This document shows, in pieces, positions 1-9,227 of a stretch of 64,000 nucleotides of DNA. The translations under genes and the position numbers were made by a program. The notes beneath the pieces are model-generated. The model ran no database searches. It was not told the origin of the DNA and saw only the letters and a program-made list of their open reading frames with translations. Location of the stretch: positions 1,364,001-1,428,000 of the forward strand of contig NZ_JACVFC010000001.1 of assembly GCF_014529935.1 (NCBI RefSeq), read 5' to 3'. The stretch comes from Chitinophaga qingshengii (GTDB taxonomy: Bacteria > Bacteroidota > Bacteroidia > Chitinophagales > Chitinophagaceae). How positions within the stretch are numbered: position 1 is the stretch's first letter; every line of letters begins with the position of its first letter.

Positions 1-421
1 CCAGCTGTACCGGTGCAGCGGTTACCCGGGAATTGGCTTTAGCTACTGCTACCGCTCTTTCCGCGGCTTTAGCCACCGCTTCTTTGGTGACTACGTTGGT
101 AGCAGCAAATCCCCAGCAACCGTTGGCGATCACGCGGATGCCTACGCCAAAGGATTCCGCGTTGGCGATGTTCTGCACGCGGGCTTCGCGGGTAACAACA
201 AACTGGTTGAGATACCTGCCTATGCGGACATCCGCATAGGTAGCGCCTTTACTGCGGGCCGTGTTAAGGGCCACATCTGCCAGTTGTTTTTTGGTTTTTA
301 CGTCCATACCATCATTCAAAAAGCGTGATGGGTCGACGGGTGTGCCGAAAGCGGAAAAATTCGGCAGGACGAGCGCTCCCAGTCCCATGGCGGAAAGCTG
401 GATAAAATCTTTACGTTTCAA
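1..421 (-). CDS. TldD/PmbA family protein, N-terminal part (cut by window edge)
   Basis: Reading leftward from a TTG at 421, the frame stays open to the window edge and gives about 140 residues. The N-terminus has a twin-arginine-like or hydrophobic leader (KRKDFIQLSAMGLGALVLP), followed by the conserved TldD/PmbA start: an aromatic-rich strand with GATYADVRIGR, then VTREARVQNIANAES and a GVGIRVIANGCWGFAATN stretch. TldD/PmbA proteins are metallopeptidase-like proteins that process modified peptides. An exported Bacteroidota branch exists and is often found near MoxR/DUF58 clusters, as here. The TTG start is chosen because a strong Shine-Dalgarno GGAGGA lies 7 bases upstream and no ATG precedes the leader. 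The family is sure; export and substrate are inferred. Confidence 0.85.
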   Translation of the reverse strand, partial: MKRKDFIQLSAMGLGALVLPNFSAFGTPVDPSRFLNDGMDVKTKKQLADVALNTARSKGATYADVRIGRYLNQFVVTREARVQNIANAESFGVGIRVIANGCWGFAATNVVTKEAVAKAAERAVAVAKANSRVTAAPVQL

Positions 422-589
422 TAGAAAGTCCTCCGGTTTAGTTTGGTTTAGATTTTAGTTGACAGTGGGTATCTATAATTCCATGCACCATTCGTAGCAT
501 GGTGATGCAATTCTCATGAGCATAAAACCTTGTAACCCTTTTACAGAATCCTAAGCTAATTTTTTTTTCTTACTTTTTTTAGCCACTCG

Positions 590-2029
590 TCACATTTTCT
601 TTTCCCACCATAAAAAGATGAGGGACAACAACAGCGGGAGCAGCCACCAGGCCGGGGAGAGCCGCACGGACATTGTTTGCGGGGAAAGCGTTTGTTTTGC
701 CGGAGTGACAGTGGCAGACAGGTTCCGCCAGTCTTCCGCCCCGAAAATATACAGCCAGGAAGTGGTGGTACCGGTGGCGATTTGTTGCCAGCCGTGTTTT
801 ACCGGCCACCAGGTGCCGGTATAGCGGTATGACAGCCAGGGATGTTGTGCCGGTGCGAGGGTAATACCTCCTGCCTGAAGCACCGGCGAGACGGTGGTTT
901 CCAGCTGTATGTCCACCGGCTGGCATACCCGAACAATGGCCGGCGTGGCGGTGATTTTCTCCGTAGCCGTTTTCCGGCGGGCGGCGGCCTCCAGGAGGGT
1001 GGACCAGTATTGCTGATAGGCATCGTTATGCCCTTCCAACTGCCAGCTATAGGTGTTCCCCAATTGTGTACGGAGCAGTTTACCCGCACCTGCCAGCGAC
1101 ACCGTTACATAGGCGCGATGCAGGCTGTCCGTTACCAGGGCTAATTGCCCCTCCCCTGCCGGCAGGTAATGCCCCGGATCTGTTGACAAGGCTGGTAACC
1201 GCCGCCCGGAGCCAAGTTGCAGCGATACAGACCGCAGCTGTGTTCCGGCACTGTCTGCTTTCAGGATCAATCCGATGCCTGCGTCTTCCAGCCGGGAGCG
1301 GGTGTTTTTGTCGATAGCGCCGGCATGTGCGATCACGAGGTCAAATTTATTCAGGAGAGCAGGCGTCAGCACATCGAGGGACTGCTGCGGGAAGTTGGAA
1401 AAACGGAGCAGGTATTTATTTTTCGCTACCAGGGTGCGCATCGCCACTGCATGCCCTTGCTGCACCAGCCAGTCGGCCAGGAAACGGTTTTCAAAATCGG
1501 GCGATTGTGCCAGGAAAAGCACTGACAGCGGCATTGCCGGTGTGACTTCCAGCGGCAAAGGTTGTTGTTCCAGTGTATCCGTTCCCGATATAGCGGTGAT
1601 ACGGTATACAGCCCTGCCCTGGTGTAAAGGTAATGCCTTCAGGGAGAAAGCAGTGTCGTGTTGAGGCGTAATGGTGACCGAATCCAATACCGTATCGAAA
1701 CCTGCCAGTCGCAGGGTGACGGGCTTGCCGGTAGTATTCCGGTAGCTTCCCTGTACCGTCCATTCCTTGCCGGCGGATATATTCCGGGGCCAGTCGCAGG
1801 CCACGATTCCGGTAGCCGGGATTGTAGTTGTTGCTATCGCTGCCGGCGGCTGCACCATACGGGTAACATATACCGGCCATCCAACGACTACCAGGCTCAC
1901 CACGGCTATAACGGTAGCCACTATACGTATTGCCAACCGGTCCTTTTTCGGACGGCGGATTTCCTGTGTGATTAACCACACAGCGGCAGCCATACCGGCA
2001 ACCAACAACATATAGTTCCAGCTGGTCAT
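590..2029 (-). CDS. Membrane protein of the MoxR/DUF58 cluster (479 aa)
   Basis: Two N-terminal hydrophobic segments (about residues 5-20 and 33-55) are followed by a long extracytoplasmic beta-rich region and a single C-terminal membrane helix (WWLLPLLLSLIFLWW) ending in EKKM. This is the BatA/BatB-like layout without a von Willebrand domain. I do not recognise a named domain. The middle contains a glutamine-amidotransferase-like/Rossmann-type stretch (SVLFLAQSPDFENRFLADWL) reminiscent of periplasmic domains in large membrane partners of DUF58 proteins. The start overlaps the stop of the upstream gene by 4 bases (ATGA), so the two are translationally coupled. Role: probably a structural part of the envelope complex built by this operon (inference). 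Confidence 0.75.
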   Translation of the reverse strand: MTSWNYMLLVAGMAAAVWLITQEIRRPKKDRLAIRIVATVIAVVSLVVVGWPVYVTRMVQPPAAIATTTIPATGIVACDWPRNISAGKEWTVQGSYRNTTGKPVTLRLAGFDTVLDSVTITPQHDTAFSLKALPLHQGRAVYRITAISGTDTLEQQPLPLEVTPAMPLSVLFLAQSPDFENRFLADWLVQQGHAVAMRTLVAKNKYLLRFSNFPQQSLDVLTPALLNKFDLVIAHAGAIDKNTRSRLEDAGIGLILKADSAGTQLRSVSLQLGSGRRLPALSTDPGHYLPAGEGQLALVTDSLHRAYVTVSLAGAGKLLRTQLGNTYSWQLEGHNDAYQQYWSTLLEAAARRKTATEKITATPAIVRVCQPVDIQLETTVSPVLQAGGITLAPAQHPWLSYRYTGTWWPVKHGWQQIATGTTTSWLYIFGAEDWRNLSATVTPAKQTLSPQTMSVRLSPAWWLLPLLLSLIFLWWEKKM

Positions 2030-4161
2030 GGCGTACCGGTTTTAAGGTTATGGAAATAATGCTGCGGCAGTGAAGGTGCTACCGGCGCCAATGCCGGCTG
2101 TGGTTGCAAAGGCGGCGCTTTTAATATTTTTTGCAGGCCCTGTTGTGCAGTACGTATATCCTTTTCCGTGCCTTTATGCAGCTGTATGCGGCGCATGGCT
2201 TCCAATGCAGGCAGGTATACCGCCGGCGTGGTGGCAGCCTGTGTAGCGAGCACCCGCAACGCATCCTGAAGGATGACTGCGCCGGTGACTGTATCCCCTG
2301 TTTTCCTCGCGTCGAGCACTGATAAGGCCTGGCGCACCGTTAGCAGTTCGTCCTGGTAGCTGCGGGTTTCCTTTTTAGTGGCAGGCTGAATTTTGTCCTG
2401 TTCGCCGGTCAACCGTTTCTCCGGCTTCAGGGGCGTTGTTTTAATGCCCGTTTTCGCCACGTATACCCTGGATTGCTGCTGGAGGTCTTTCAGCAGGCGT
2501 AACGCCTTGTAAGCAAATGGTAAGGCTTCCTGCGGCTTATATAAACGCAGTTGTAATTCCGATTTCCACATTTCCGTGAGGGTAGCCCTCAGTTGTTTTT
2601 TTATTTCCGGATCGAAGAAGGTAGCATCTTCCGCGTTATCATGTTTATCGGTAAACTCATCGAGGACTTTGGCTGCGTTACCAAAATCTTTAGGGTCTTC
2701 GGCGCCATGTTCCGCCTGCCCGTGGTGATCGTGGTCATGGTCCTCATGTCCCGTCTCGGCCGCCACGCGGGGATCGCCGATGTTGGACTCCGATTCTTCA
2801 CCCAGGAATTTGCCATAGCGCAGGCGCAGCAGCTTCTGATCTGTTCCCAGTTCATTACTGCGGCTGTTGAATTTCGCCGGACCTATGCTATCTTTTTCGC
2901 GGAGCAGTTGTTCCGCGTCAAGGATGATCTGGCGCTGGCTACGGAAGTATTCCGGTTTAAAGGCCACGCCGGTGACCATGCCTTCCATACTGAATAGTTG
3001 CGCGGTATCAGGCAGCGTTACGATATATACATCGGAGCGGTTTTCCTGGCGGCGGGTATCGGTCACGCGTATATGAAAATAGAGTTCATCCCCGGGCTTC
3101 AGTCCCATCGCTGTCAGGTTGAGTGTTTTAGCCACCTGGTACTGGGTTGATTGCCCGCTGAAGCTGTTATCGAAAGACTGCTCCTGGTCTTTAAAACGTA
3201 CCGCTTCCCCGTTACCGCTGGCGATGGTCAACGAGATACGCGCATCGCGGATACCATAATCATCTGTTAAAGTGGCCTGTACATTGACTTTGGCAGACTG
3301 CCCGAATTCGATGGTGGTATAAGGCTGCGGGCTGGTGACCCGGATCACCGGCAGCTGGTCCGGTATCAGTTGCAGCTGGTATAGTTCAGACAACTGGCCG
3401 TTCAGCGCCACCTGGTAAAAGCCGGACTTATGCGGTGTTCGTGTAGCCGTCCAGGTAGTATGTGCGGCGTCTGGTTGTAGCGGCAGCCGGGTACTGTCGT
3501 TAAACAACAGCGCCAGTTGTGTGACGGCGCTGTTGGTATGTATTTCCCATTTGATGGCGGAGCTGTCCGGAGTGGTAATGTTAAAGGTCGACTGCGTGCG
3601 GGCCGGGCGGCGCATATAAACAGGTGGTTGTAATGTAACCTGTACGTTGTTGATACCGGGTAATACCTTTTCCGGATGAGCCGTTTTCCCTGCCGGTGTT
3701 TGCAGGGTGACCGCCGTAGTGCTGACCTGCACACTTAACCAATGCCAGGCGCAGGAAAACAACACCATAAAAAGAGCCGTCCATGCAGCCTGCCAGAGCG
3801 GGCGGTAAAACCGGGCAGGTAGTTGCAGCCCTTCCAGCACCGGGGTAATTTTATCTACCTGTAAATTCTCCAGTAAATTACGGTCAGTCGCTGGCTTCAA
3901 CACCAATGCCGTGCTGTCTTCCAGCTCCGGAAAAGCCTGGTTCAGATAACGGGTCACTTCTTCCTCCGGCAGCTGCCAGGGCCGGTGCCACCATAACTGC
4001 GCTATACATCCCAATACCCATCCGATGAGTGCCGGAATGATGCCAAACAGCGCCAGCGGCGCCGCGACCGCAATGGAAAGCAGGGCATACCGCAATAGCT
4101 GACTGCGCACCCACCGGGTACGAATGTCTGCTATTTTCCTATGTCCGTTTCCGTTATTCAC
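2026..4161 (-). CDS. DUF4175-like large membrane protein with His/Asp-rich insert
   Basis: The protein has 711 residues. Two membrane helices (about 23-55) sit at the N-terminus and another hydrophobic helix at about 124-142, followed by a long periplasmic part with Ig-like beta segments (PVIRVTSPQPYTTIEF, DDYGIRDARISL) and a charged helical C-terminal half. This arrangement matches DUF4175-type proteins that accompany MoxR, DUF58 and BatA-like genes in Bacteroidota. Residues 471-485 (GHEDHDHDHHGQAEH) form a His/Asp-rich insert that could bind metal ions. It overlaps the upstream gene by 8 bases and the downstream gene by 4, so it is an inner member of one operon. Biochemical function is unknown. 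Confidence 0.75.
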   Translation of the reverse strand: MNNGNGHRKIADIRTRWVRSQLLRYALLSIAVAAPLALFGIIPALIGWVLGCIAQLWWHRPWQLPEEEVTRYLNQAFPELEDSTALVLKPATDRNLLENLQVDKITPVLEGLQLPARFYRPLWQAAWTALFMVLFSCAWHWLSVQVSTTAVTLQTPAGKTAHPEKVLPGINNVQVTLQPPVYMRRPARTQSTFNITTPDSSAIKWEIHTNSAVTQLALLFNDSTRLPLQPDAAHTTWTATRTPHKSGFYQVALNGQLSELYQLQLIPDQLPVIRVTSPQPYTTIEFGQSAKVNVQATLTDDYGIRDARISLTIASGNGEAVRFKDQEQSFDNSFSGQSTQYQVAKTLNLTAMGLKPGDELYFHIRVTDTRRQENRSDVYIVTLPDTAQLFSMEGMVTGVAFKPEYFRSQRQIILDAEQLLREKDSIGPAKFNSRSNELGTDQKLLRLRYGKFLGEESESNIGDPRVAAETGHEDHDHDHHGQAEHGAEDPKDFGNAAKVLDEFTDKHDNAEDATFFDPEIKKQLRATLTEMWKSELQLRLYKPQEALPFAYKALRLLKDLQQQSRVYVAKTGIKTTPLKPEKRLTGEQDKIQPATKKETRSYQDELLTVRQALSVLDARKTGDTVTGAVILQDALRVLATQAATTPAVYLPALEAMRRIQLHKGTEKDIRTAQQGLQKILKAPPLQPQPALAPVAPSLPQHYFHNLKTGTP

Positions 4162-5482
4162 GCGTGAAAGCTGTTTTAGATGAAAGATATCGTTCTATAC
4201 AAAACACCCCGAAAAGGATGATCCAGGTTATTTTCTCCAAAGAAGTTTCCTGTTGAGGTACCCCCCAGTGCTTTACCGCTGCTTTTTCTACCGGCAGTAC
4301 CAGTTGCCGGGTGTCTATGCTGCGGCGATCGTGTTGTTTTCCGGAGGCTACAGGATACATGAGTTCCAGCAGTTTTTCCGGGAACTGCCCGCTCCAGGGC
4401 AGTTCGTTCCATGCCGGGTTCAGGTGTGTGTACAAAGTGGTGCCGGTTAATAATGGTGTGCCGTAACCATCCCGCCAGATGGCGCCGCTGGTATCTGCTA
4501 GCGGCAGGCGTTGAAAGACGCGGATACCAGTACCGGCGATGGTGGATGATTGTTGTAATGGTTTACCTGTAGCGTAACGGATGATCCGGCCGGCTTTTAC
4601 GTGCGTAGGCACCTGGCTGTCGGACAGCCACCAGAGCCAATCCTGCGTTGCAGGCACGGCGGTTGATTGTTTCACGAGACGCAGGCTTGTTTTCCGGCGG
4701 GTATATTGTTGTACCGCCTTCAACGCCGCCTCAAGGTAGCGGGCATCTTCCGGATATTTATCGGTAAAAATGGTATAAGTCAGGGTGGAGGTATCCGTGC
4801 CAGGCAGGGTATCGTGCCAACTAAAAGTAGTACCGGCGGAAGTACTGCTCCCCTGTCGGATACGCAAACTATCTCCATCCGTTAAATACGTATAGTCGTT
4901 CCAGTTATTAACTGAATCAGCAGGCGTCATGGTTTGCCAATGCAGCGGCAGGGCCACGGCAGGCATGGGACCGGAAAAACGGGCGAGGCGGTTGCCGGTG
5001 AACAAATACACCGGCAGATCGGCCGGTACTTTTTGTGAAAGTGATTGCACCAGTTCCCAGTAAGAGCCGGTAGCGGTATCCGGCGGAAGGTCGGCCGGTT
5101 GCCGCAGGCGGGCAAAACCGGTATCCGGCGAATGTAATTGAAAACCGGCTTGTAACAGGGAATCGATTTGTTTAGTAAAAGCAGGATAGGCTGCTTTCTC
5201 CGTTACCACCCATCCTTTCACCGTACGGGTGGTGAGGGGTTGGCGCCATACCGGTTGAGATAACAACAGCGCCAGCAGGATGATGAGCAAACAGCGCAGC
5301 AACAACAGCCACCAGTCGGATATCCGCCAGCTGCGGGCATGTCGTACCGAAGCGGCGGTGAGTAATTGCACGCTGCTGATCTTCAGCACCTTACCCGGAC
5401 GACGATGCCACAAATGAATAAACACCGGAACGGCTATTCCGGCGGCGAGTGTCATCCATATGGGTTGTAGCAGGTGCAGCAA
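4154..5482 (-). CDS. BatA-like membrane protein (N-terminal BatA domain)
   Basis: The N-terminus (MLHLLQPIWMTLAAGIAVP, then IHLWHRRPGKVLKISSVQLL) is the hallmark of the BatA N-terminal region: a membrane helix, a short cytosolic loop with basic residues, and a second helix at about 53-76. A long extracytoplasmic region follows, and a last membrane helix lies near residues 415-430. No MIDAS motif (DxSxS) is visible, so it is not itself a von Willebrand factor A protein. It starts 35 bases after the DUF58 gene and overlaps the DUF4175-like gene. In Bacteroidota these proteins are thought to form an envelope-associated assembly remodelled by the MoxR ATPase. Function here is inferred from family and order. 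Confidence 0.8.
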   Translation of the reverse strand: MLHLLQPIWMTLAAGIAVPVFIHLWHRRPGKVLKISSVQLLTAASVRHARSWRISDWWLLLLRCLLIILLALLLSQPVWRQPLTTRTVKGWVVTEKAAYPAFTKQIDSLLQAGFQLHSPDTGFARLRQPADLPPDTATGSYWELVQSLSQKVPADLPVYLFTGNRLARFSGPMPAVALPLHWQTMTPADSVNNWNDYTYLTDGDSLRIRQGSSTSAGTTFSWHDTLPGTDTSTLTYTIFTDKYPEDARYLEAALKAVQQYTRRKTSLRLVKQSTAVPATQDWLWWLSDSQVPTHVKAGRIIRYATGKPLQQSSTIAGTGIRVFQRLPLADTSGAIWRDGYGTPLLTGTTLYTHLNPAWNELPWSGQFPEKLLELMYPVASGKQHDRRSIDTRQLVLPVEKAAVKHWGVPQQETSLEKITWIILFGVFCIERYLSSKTAFTRE

Positions 5483-5487
5483 AACCT

Positions 5488-5535
5488 ATTTTCTTATTTT
5501 TTTATTTGGTTATTTTTTTATTTTTTTATTTTATT
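5488..5535. repeat. Clustered T/A tracts between DUF58 and BatA-like genes
   Basis: Several T7-type runs separated by single A or short AT steps occupy the end of the DUF58 gene and the 35-base gap to the next gene. On the coding (minus) strand they are A-tracts, so they do not form a U-tract terminator for the operon. They may bend DNA or act as a slippery or RBS-free spacer. Confidence 0.5.
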
Positions 5536-6402
5536 ACGCTGGTTCAGAAAATCGCGCAGGGCCGTATCCAGCGGCGCCTGCAGAAGCAGTTGCCGGTAGT
5601 AGATACGTTTCTGCAACAGTTGTGTACGCAGGTGGTTGTTGTATTGTTCGAGTTTTGAGGGATAGTCAGTATCCGCGATGCCTGTCAGCTCCAGCCGCTG
5701 GCCGGTTTCCAGGTCTTCCACCGCATCGTAGCCCCGGAAATCACCGCCGCGTTCTTTTTCTCCCAGCAGGTGGAATACCAGTATTTCATGGCCCAATGCC
5801 GATAGGGTTTGCAGTAAGGCGGTGATTTCACCGGACTGTTCATAATAATCGGTGATAAAAACGAGCAGTTGCCGGTTATGCGGACCGCTGAACAAATCGC
5901 GGTAATGGGCAGGTTCGGTGAAAGTACCGCCAGGCTGGATTTTCTCCAGCTGGTAATACAATCGTGCCATATGCTGCGCTTCCCTTCTGGCAGTCATGTT
6001 AAAAAGACTGCCGTGATGCAATACCGCCAGGCCGGCGGCATCGCCCTGCAGGTGGGCCAGGTAGGCCAACGAAGCAGCAAGGTAGCGGGCGTAGTTTATT
6101 TTAGAAATACCATCTTCCGTATGGAGCATGGAATTGCTCGCGTCTACCAGGAAACTGATATCGATGCTGGTTTCCATTTCCGATTCGCGGATGTAGTACC
6201 TGTCGGAGCGGGCATACATTTTCCAGTCGAGCCAGCGCAGGTCATCTCCCGGCTGATAGCTGCGGTACTGGCTGAATTCCAGTCCCGCACCCTTCACCCT
6301 GCTGGCGTGCATACCCGCCATAAAGCCATCCACCGCTGTTTTAGCAGCGAGGGGCAGGTCTTTGATGGCCAGTAATATTTTCGGGTCCAGCAGGTTACTC
6401 AT
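5518..6402 (-). CDS. DUF58 domain protein (MoxR partner)
   Basis: The 294-residue protein carries the DUF58 signature: SQYRSYQPGDDLRWLDWKMYAR, shown here only as its core YQPGDDLRWLDW at about residue 50-61. A von Willebrand A-like MIDAS segment, FLVDASNSM, lies near residue 85-93. Its neighbour 5 bases upstream encodes the MoxR ATPase, and MoxR plus DUF58/VWA proteins are a recurrent functional pair, the ATPase loading or remodelling a metal-ion-dependent adhesion protein. The C-terminus is very basic (NQRNKIKK), and its codons run into a T-rich tract. Cytosolic or membrane-peripheral location is inferred from the absence of a signal peptide. Family assignment is firm. Confidence 0.92.
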   Translation of the reverse strand: MSNLLDPKILLAIKDLPLAAKTAVDGFMAGMHASRVKGAGLEFSQYRSYQPGDDLRWLDWKMYARSDRYYIRESEMETSIDISFLVDASNSMLHTEDGISKINYARYLAASLAYLAHLQGDAAGLAVLHHGSLFNMTARREAQHMARLYYQLEKIQPGGTFTEPAHYRDLFSGPHNRQLLVFITDYYEQSGEITALLQTLSALGHEILVFHLLGEKERGGDFRGYDAVEDLETGQRLELTGIADTDYPSKLEQYNNHLRTQLLQKRIYYRQLLLQAPLDTALRDFLNQRNKIKK

Positions 6403-6407
6403 AACAA

Positions 6408-7415
6408 TCAGGATAAGCGGGTGGCTGTACGGGCGACTTGTTGCAACAGTGTTTCCGTTACTTTATCAGGATGTACTCCTTCCGCTTCCGCGCGGAAGTT
6501 CATGAGAATACGATGTCTTAAAACGGGATAGGCCATAGCGGTAATATCTTCCGAGGTGACCGCATAGCGGCCCTGCAGGAGCGCATGTGCCTTAGCCGTG
6601 AGGATGAGTGCCTGACCCGCTCTGGGACCGGCGCCCCAGCGGACCCATTCCTTTACAAAATCCACCGCGGAAGTATCCGGCCGGGTGCTGCGTACGATGC
6701 GGCTCACCCATGCCACGAGGTCCGCATCAATCGACACTTCCCTTACCAGTTGTTGCAATTGCCGGATGTCGTTGGCATCCAGCACCGGTTGCACCTGTAC
6801 CTTATTAGTGCCTGTAGTTCCTGCCAGGATAGCCGTTTCCTCCTGTTCAGACGGATACCCGATTTTCACGTACAGCAGGAAACGGTCCAGCTGCGCTTCC
6901 GGCAACGGATAAGTACCGGACTGTTCAATCGGGTTCTGCGTAGCGAGAATAAAAAACGGTCTGTCCAGCGCGTAGGTTTGGCCGGCATAGGTGACTTCGA
7001 ATTCCTGCATCGCCTCCAGCAGTGCGGACTGTGTTTTAGGCGGGGTGCGATTGATTTCATCTGCCAGGATAATATTGGCAAACAGGGGACCTTTATTGAA
7101 TTTAAAAAATCTTTTGCCGGTGACATGATCTTCTTCCAGTACTTCAGTGCCCACGATATCCGTTGGCATGAGGTCCGGTGTAAACTGAATGCGGCGGAAC
7201 GACAGGTGCAGCGCTTGTGAGAGCGTGCGTACCATCAGTGTTTTGGCGAGTCCGGGCACCCCTTCCAGGAGGCAGTGACCTCCGGCCAGCATGGCTACCA
7301 AAATCTCGTCCAGCACGGTTTCCTGGCCCACGATGACTTTTCTGATTTCCTGTTTGAGCAACGGCAATTTTTCCAGCAATTGTATACCCATTTGATTTCG
7401 TTCTGATTTTGGCAT
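6408..7415 (-). CDS. MoxR family AAA+ ATPase
   Basis: At 335 residues it is the usual MoxR length. Walker A is GVPGLAKT (about residue 54-61), Walker B is ILADEINR (about 116-123) followed by PPKTQSALLEAMQE, and sensor 1 is FILATQNPIEQSG. The C-terminal lid has the MoxR pattern WVRWGAGPRAGQ. MoxR ATPases act as chaperone-like remodelers for VWA-domain partners. It is the first gene of a leftward operon with DUF58, BatA-like and DUF4175-like genes. The ATG at 7415 is used; a second ATG at 7391 (MGIQLLEKL) is also possible and would start just at the conserved region. Strong assignment. Confidence 0.95.
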   Translation of the reverse strand: MPKSERNQMGIQLLEKLPLLKQEIRKVIVGQETVLDEILVAMLAGGHCLLEGVPGLAKTLMVRTLSQALHLSFRRIQFTPDLMPTDIVGTEVLEEDHVTGKRFFKFNKGPLFANIILADEINRTPPKTQSALLEAMQEFEVTYAGQTYALDRPFFILATQNPIEQSGTYPLPEAQLDRFLLYVKIGYPSEQEETAILAGTTGTNKVQVQPVLDANDIRQLQQLVREVSIDADLVAWVSRIVRSTRPDTSAVDFVKEWVRWGAGPRAGQALILTAKAHALLQGRYAVTSEDITAMAYPVLRHRILMNFRAEAEGVHPDKVTETLLQQVARTATRLS

Positions 7416-7514
7416 CGGGTGATTAAATTCTCAGCAGGTAGTTCTCCAGCAAAATAACCAAATAATAAATTAGTAAATAACGAAATAAAAATATGAAATT
7501 GAAGAAAATTTAGA

Positions 7515-8162
7515 TTGACGGCAACAGCCAATGATAAACGCATGCAAGGGAATACATTTACATTTGTGAGATTAAGGTACCGGTCGGGCGACTGGGATAC
7601 TGATCAGCGGATGCCTTCCAACCTGCTCAATTCACTCATAGAATATACCACCATCCCGGTGGCGATGCAGGAGAAGGTGATAGATCTCAGTAGCAGCGAG
7701 TTGTTTCAATACCCGTTCTGTTACCTGAGTGGTCATAAGCTGGTACAGTTTGATAGTGCCGAAGCGGCTAACTTTAAACAGTATGTTAACCGGGGCGGCT
7801 TTGTTTTTGTGGATGATTGTAATCACGATATCGACGGACTGTTTGCCCGTTCCTTTGAAACCCAGATGGCACAATTGTTTGGCCAGCATGCCTTAAAAAA
7901 GATTCCTGTCTCCCACCCTATCTATAATAGTTTCTTTCATTTTGAGAAAGGTCCGCCTAACACATCCTTTGAGCTCAACGGCTGGGGTGACGACCTGGTA
8001 CATGATTACCTGAAGGCCATTGAAGTCAATGGCCGTATCGGTGTGTTATACAGCAACAAGGACTATGGCTGTGAATGGGATTATGATTTCCGGAACAAAC
8101 GATTTCTGGCGGAGGATAATACGAAGTTCGGGGTGAATATTATTGTGTACGCATTACAGTAA
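7515..8162 (+). CDS. DUF4159 domain protein
   Basis: Divergent from moxR with about 100 bases between them. The product begins FTFVRLRYRSGDWDTDQRMP and continues with NLLNSLIEYTTIPV, KVIDLSSSELFQYPFCYLSG and FKQYVNRGGFVFVDDCNH. This is the DUF4159 pattern, a glutamine-amidotransferase-like fold of unknown function that in Bacteroidota is found beside MoxR/DUF58 operons. No signal peptide is seen, although other family members are exported. The frame opens with TTG at 7515; an ATG at 7542 (MQGNTFTF) is the alternative start and lies closer to the conserved domain. It ends 15 bases before the convergent stop of the next gene. Confidence 0.85.
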   Translation: MTATANDKRMQGNTFTFVRLRYRSGDWDTDQRMPSNLLNSLIEYTTIPVAMQEKVIDLSSSELFQYPFCYLSGHKLVQFDSAEAANFKQYVNRGGFVFVDDCNHDIDGLFARSFETQMAQLFGQHALKKIPVSHPIYNSFFHFEKGPPNTSFELNGWGDDLVHDYLKAIEVNGRIGVLYSNKDYGCEWDYDFRNKRFLAEDNTKFGVNIIVYALQ

Positions 8163-8177
8163 CGGTGATGGATATGA

Positions 8178-9209
8178 TTACTGCTGATTAGCGGAGACCG
8201 GAGCAGATACATTAACATGGCTGGTGTCTACTATCACCGGTGGACTAAATGGTGGTTGCTTTTTTCGTTTATCCTTATCAGGTAGATGATCGGCTATCTC
8301 TTCTCTTTGCTCCAGGGGAATAACTGATCTGCCGCAGAAAAAGACGGCGGCCACCAACAACGGATCATGTATTTTATCCCTTAATTCGGAGGAGAAAAAC
8401 TCATCATCACCCTTCATCGTGACAATGGGACTATATAACGGCATAGCATATACGCCACCCTGTTTTAGCACATAGTCTTCCATAAAACCGGGGGATATTC
8501 CGGCTGCCACTGCTTCAGGAGAATTATTTCGCTGGTAAAGCCGTTCAATGCTATATTTTACGGAGGCATAGTAGCCACAGAATCCAATGATGGTTACCAA
8601 TGACAATCCCGCACCAGACATAAAAGCCATCCGGCAGTTATTATCTTTCCAGATTGAGTATCTGATGATTCTCCAATTGTAATAGGAGAGCAACAATGGG
8701 ACAAATGCCATCAATGGAAGTCCAAACAGCCAAAAAAAGATAATACCCAATACATACACCGGTGACAAATAAATTACCAGGTATAGTGGTACCCATGCGG
8801 TAAGTCCCAGTACCAGCGCCAGCAGCTCCCGAACCCGCGGAGGCATTTCATCAATATAAGCCAGTAAGAAGGTGTTAATCCATATCAGTAACAAAGTACC
8901 TGTATACCACGGAGTCGGCATGCCCAAAACAGGTTCCGTTGCGTTTACCCAGAGGGCTGAAATCATGTACATGCATAGCCATACTGCCACTATCTTTCGC
9001 CTGAGCGGACTATCCCGCGCTACACATTTCAGTATCATAGCAATGAGCACCCAAATAAAACAAACCACATAAAAGAAAATCACCAATTTCTTCACTTCGC
9101 TTTCATCCGGGAGTGCATAACCTAAAAAAGAGACAGCCACATAACAGGCAAGTATAAACTGGCCGAGGCGAAACATCACGAGCGATGCGCCTGAAGGGGA
9201 ATCATTCAT
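8178..9209 (-). CDS. Multi-pass membrane protein of unknown function
   Basis: From the ATG at 9209 (MNDSPSGASLVMFRLG) the protein has about 343 residues. Seven or so hydrophobic helices fill the first two thirds, followed by a soluble C-terminal part with FMEDYVLKQGGVYAMPLYSP and DEFFSSELRDKIHDPLLVAAVFFCGRS and a basic, Pro-rich tail. I do not recognise a family. A longer frame could start at 9257, but an excellent Bacteroidota promoter (TTTG-N19-TAACTTTG, 9228-9258) lies inside that extension, so transcription should begin downstream of 9257 and the ATG at 9209 is preferred. The C-terminal soluble segment vaguely resembles VIT-associated membrane proteins, but this is not secure. Confidence 0.7.
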   Translation of the reverse strand: MNDSPSGASLVMFRLGQFILACYVAVSFLGYALPDESEVKKLVIFFYVVCFIWVLIAMILKCVARDSPLRRKIVAVWLCMYMISALWVNATEPVLGMPTPWYTGTLLLIWINTFLLAYIDEMPPRVRELLALVLGLTAWVPLYLVIYLSPVYVLGIIFFWLFGLPLMAFVPLLLSYYNWRIIRYSIWKDNNCRMAFMSGAGLSLVTIIGFCGYYASVKYSIERLYQRNNSPEAVAAGISPGFMEDYVLKQGGVYAMPLYSPIVTMKGDDEFFSSELRDKIHDPLLVAAVFFCGRSVIPLEQREEIADHLPDKDKRKKQPPFSPPVIVDTSHVNVSAPVSANQQ

Positions 9210-9227
9210 ATGGTAAAGTTGTGATGT

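Noticed and set aside
8178..9209. XrtN/VIT-type exosortase-associated membrane protein
   Set aside because: Only a vague similarity in layout. No exosortase or sorting-domain gene lies nearby.
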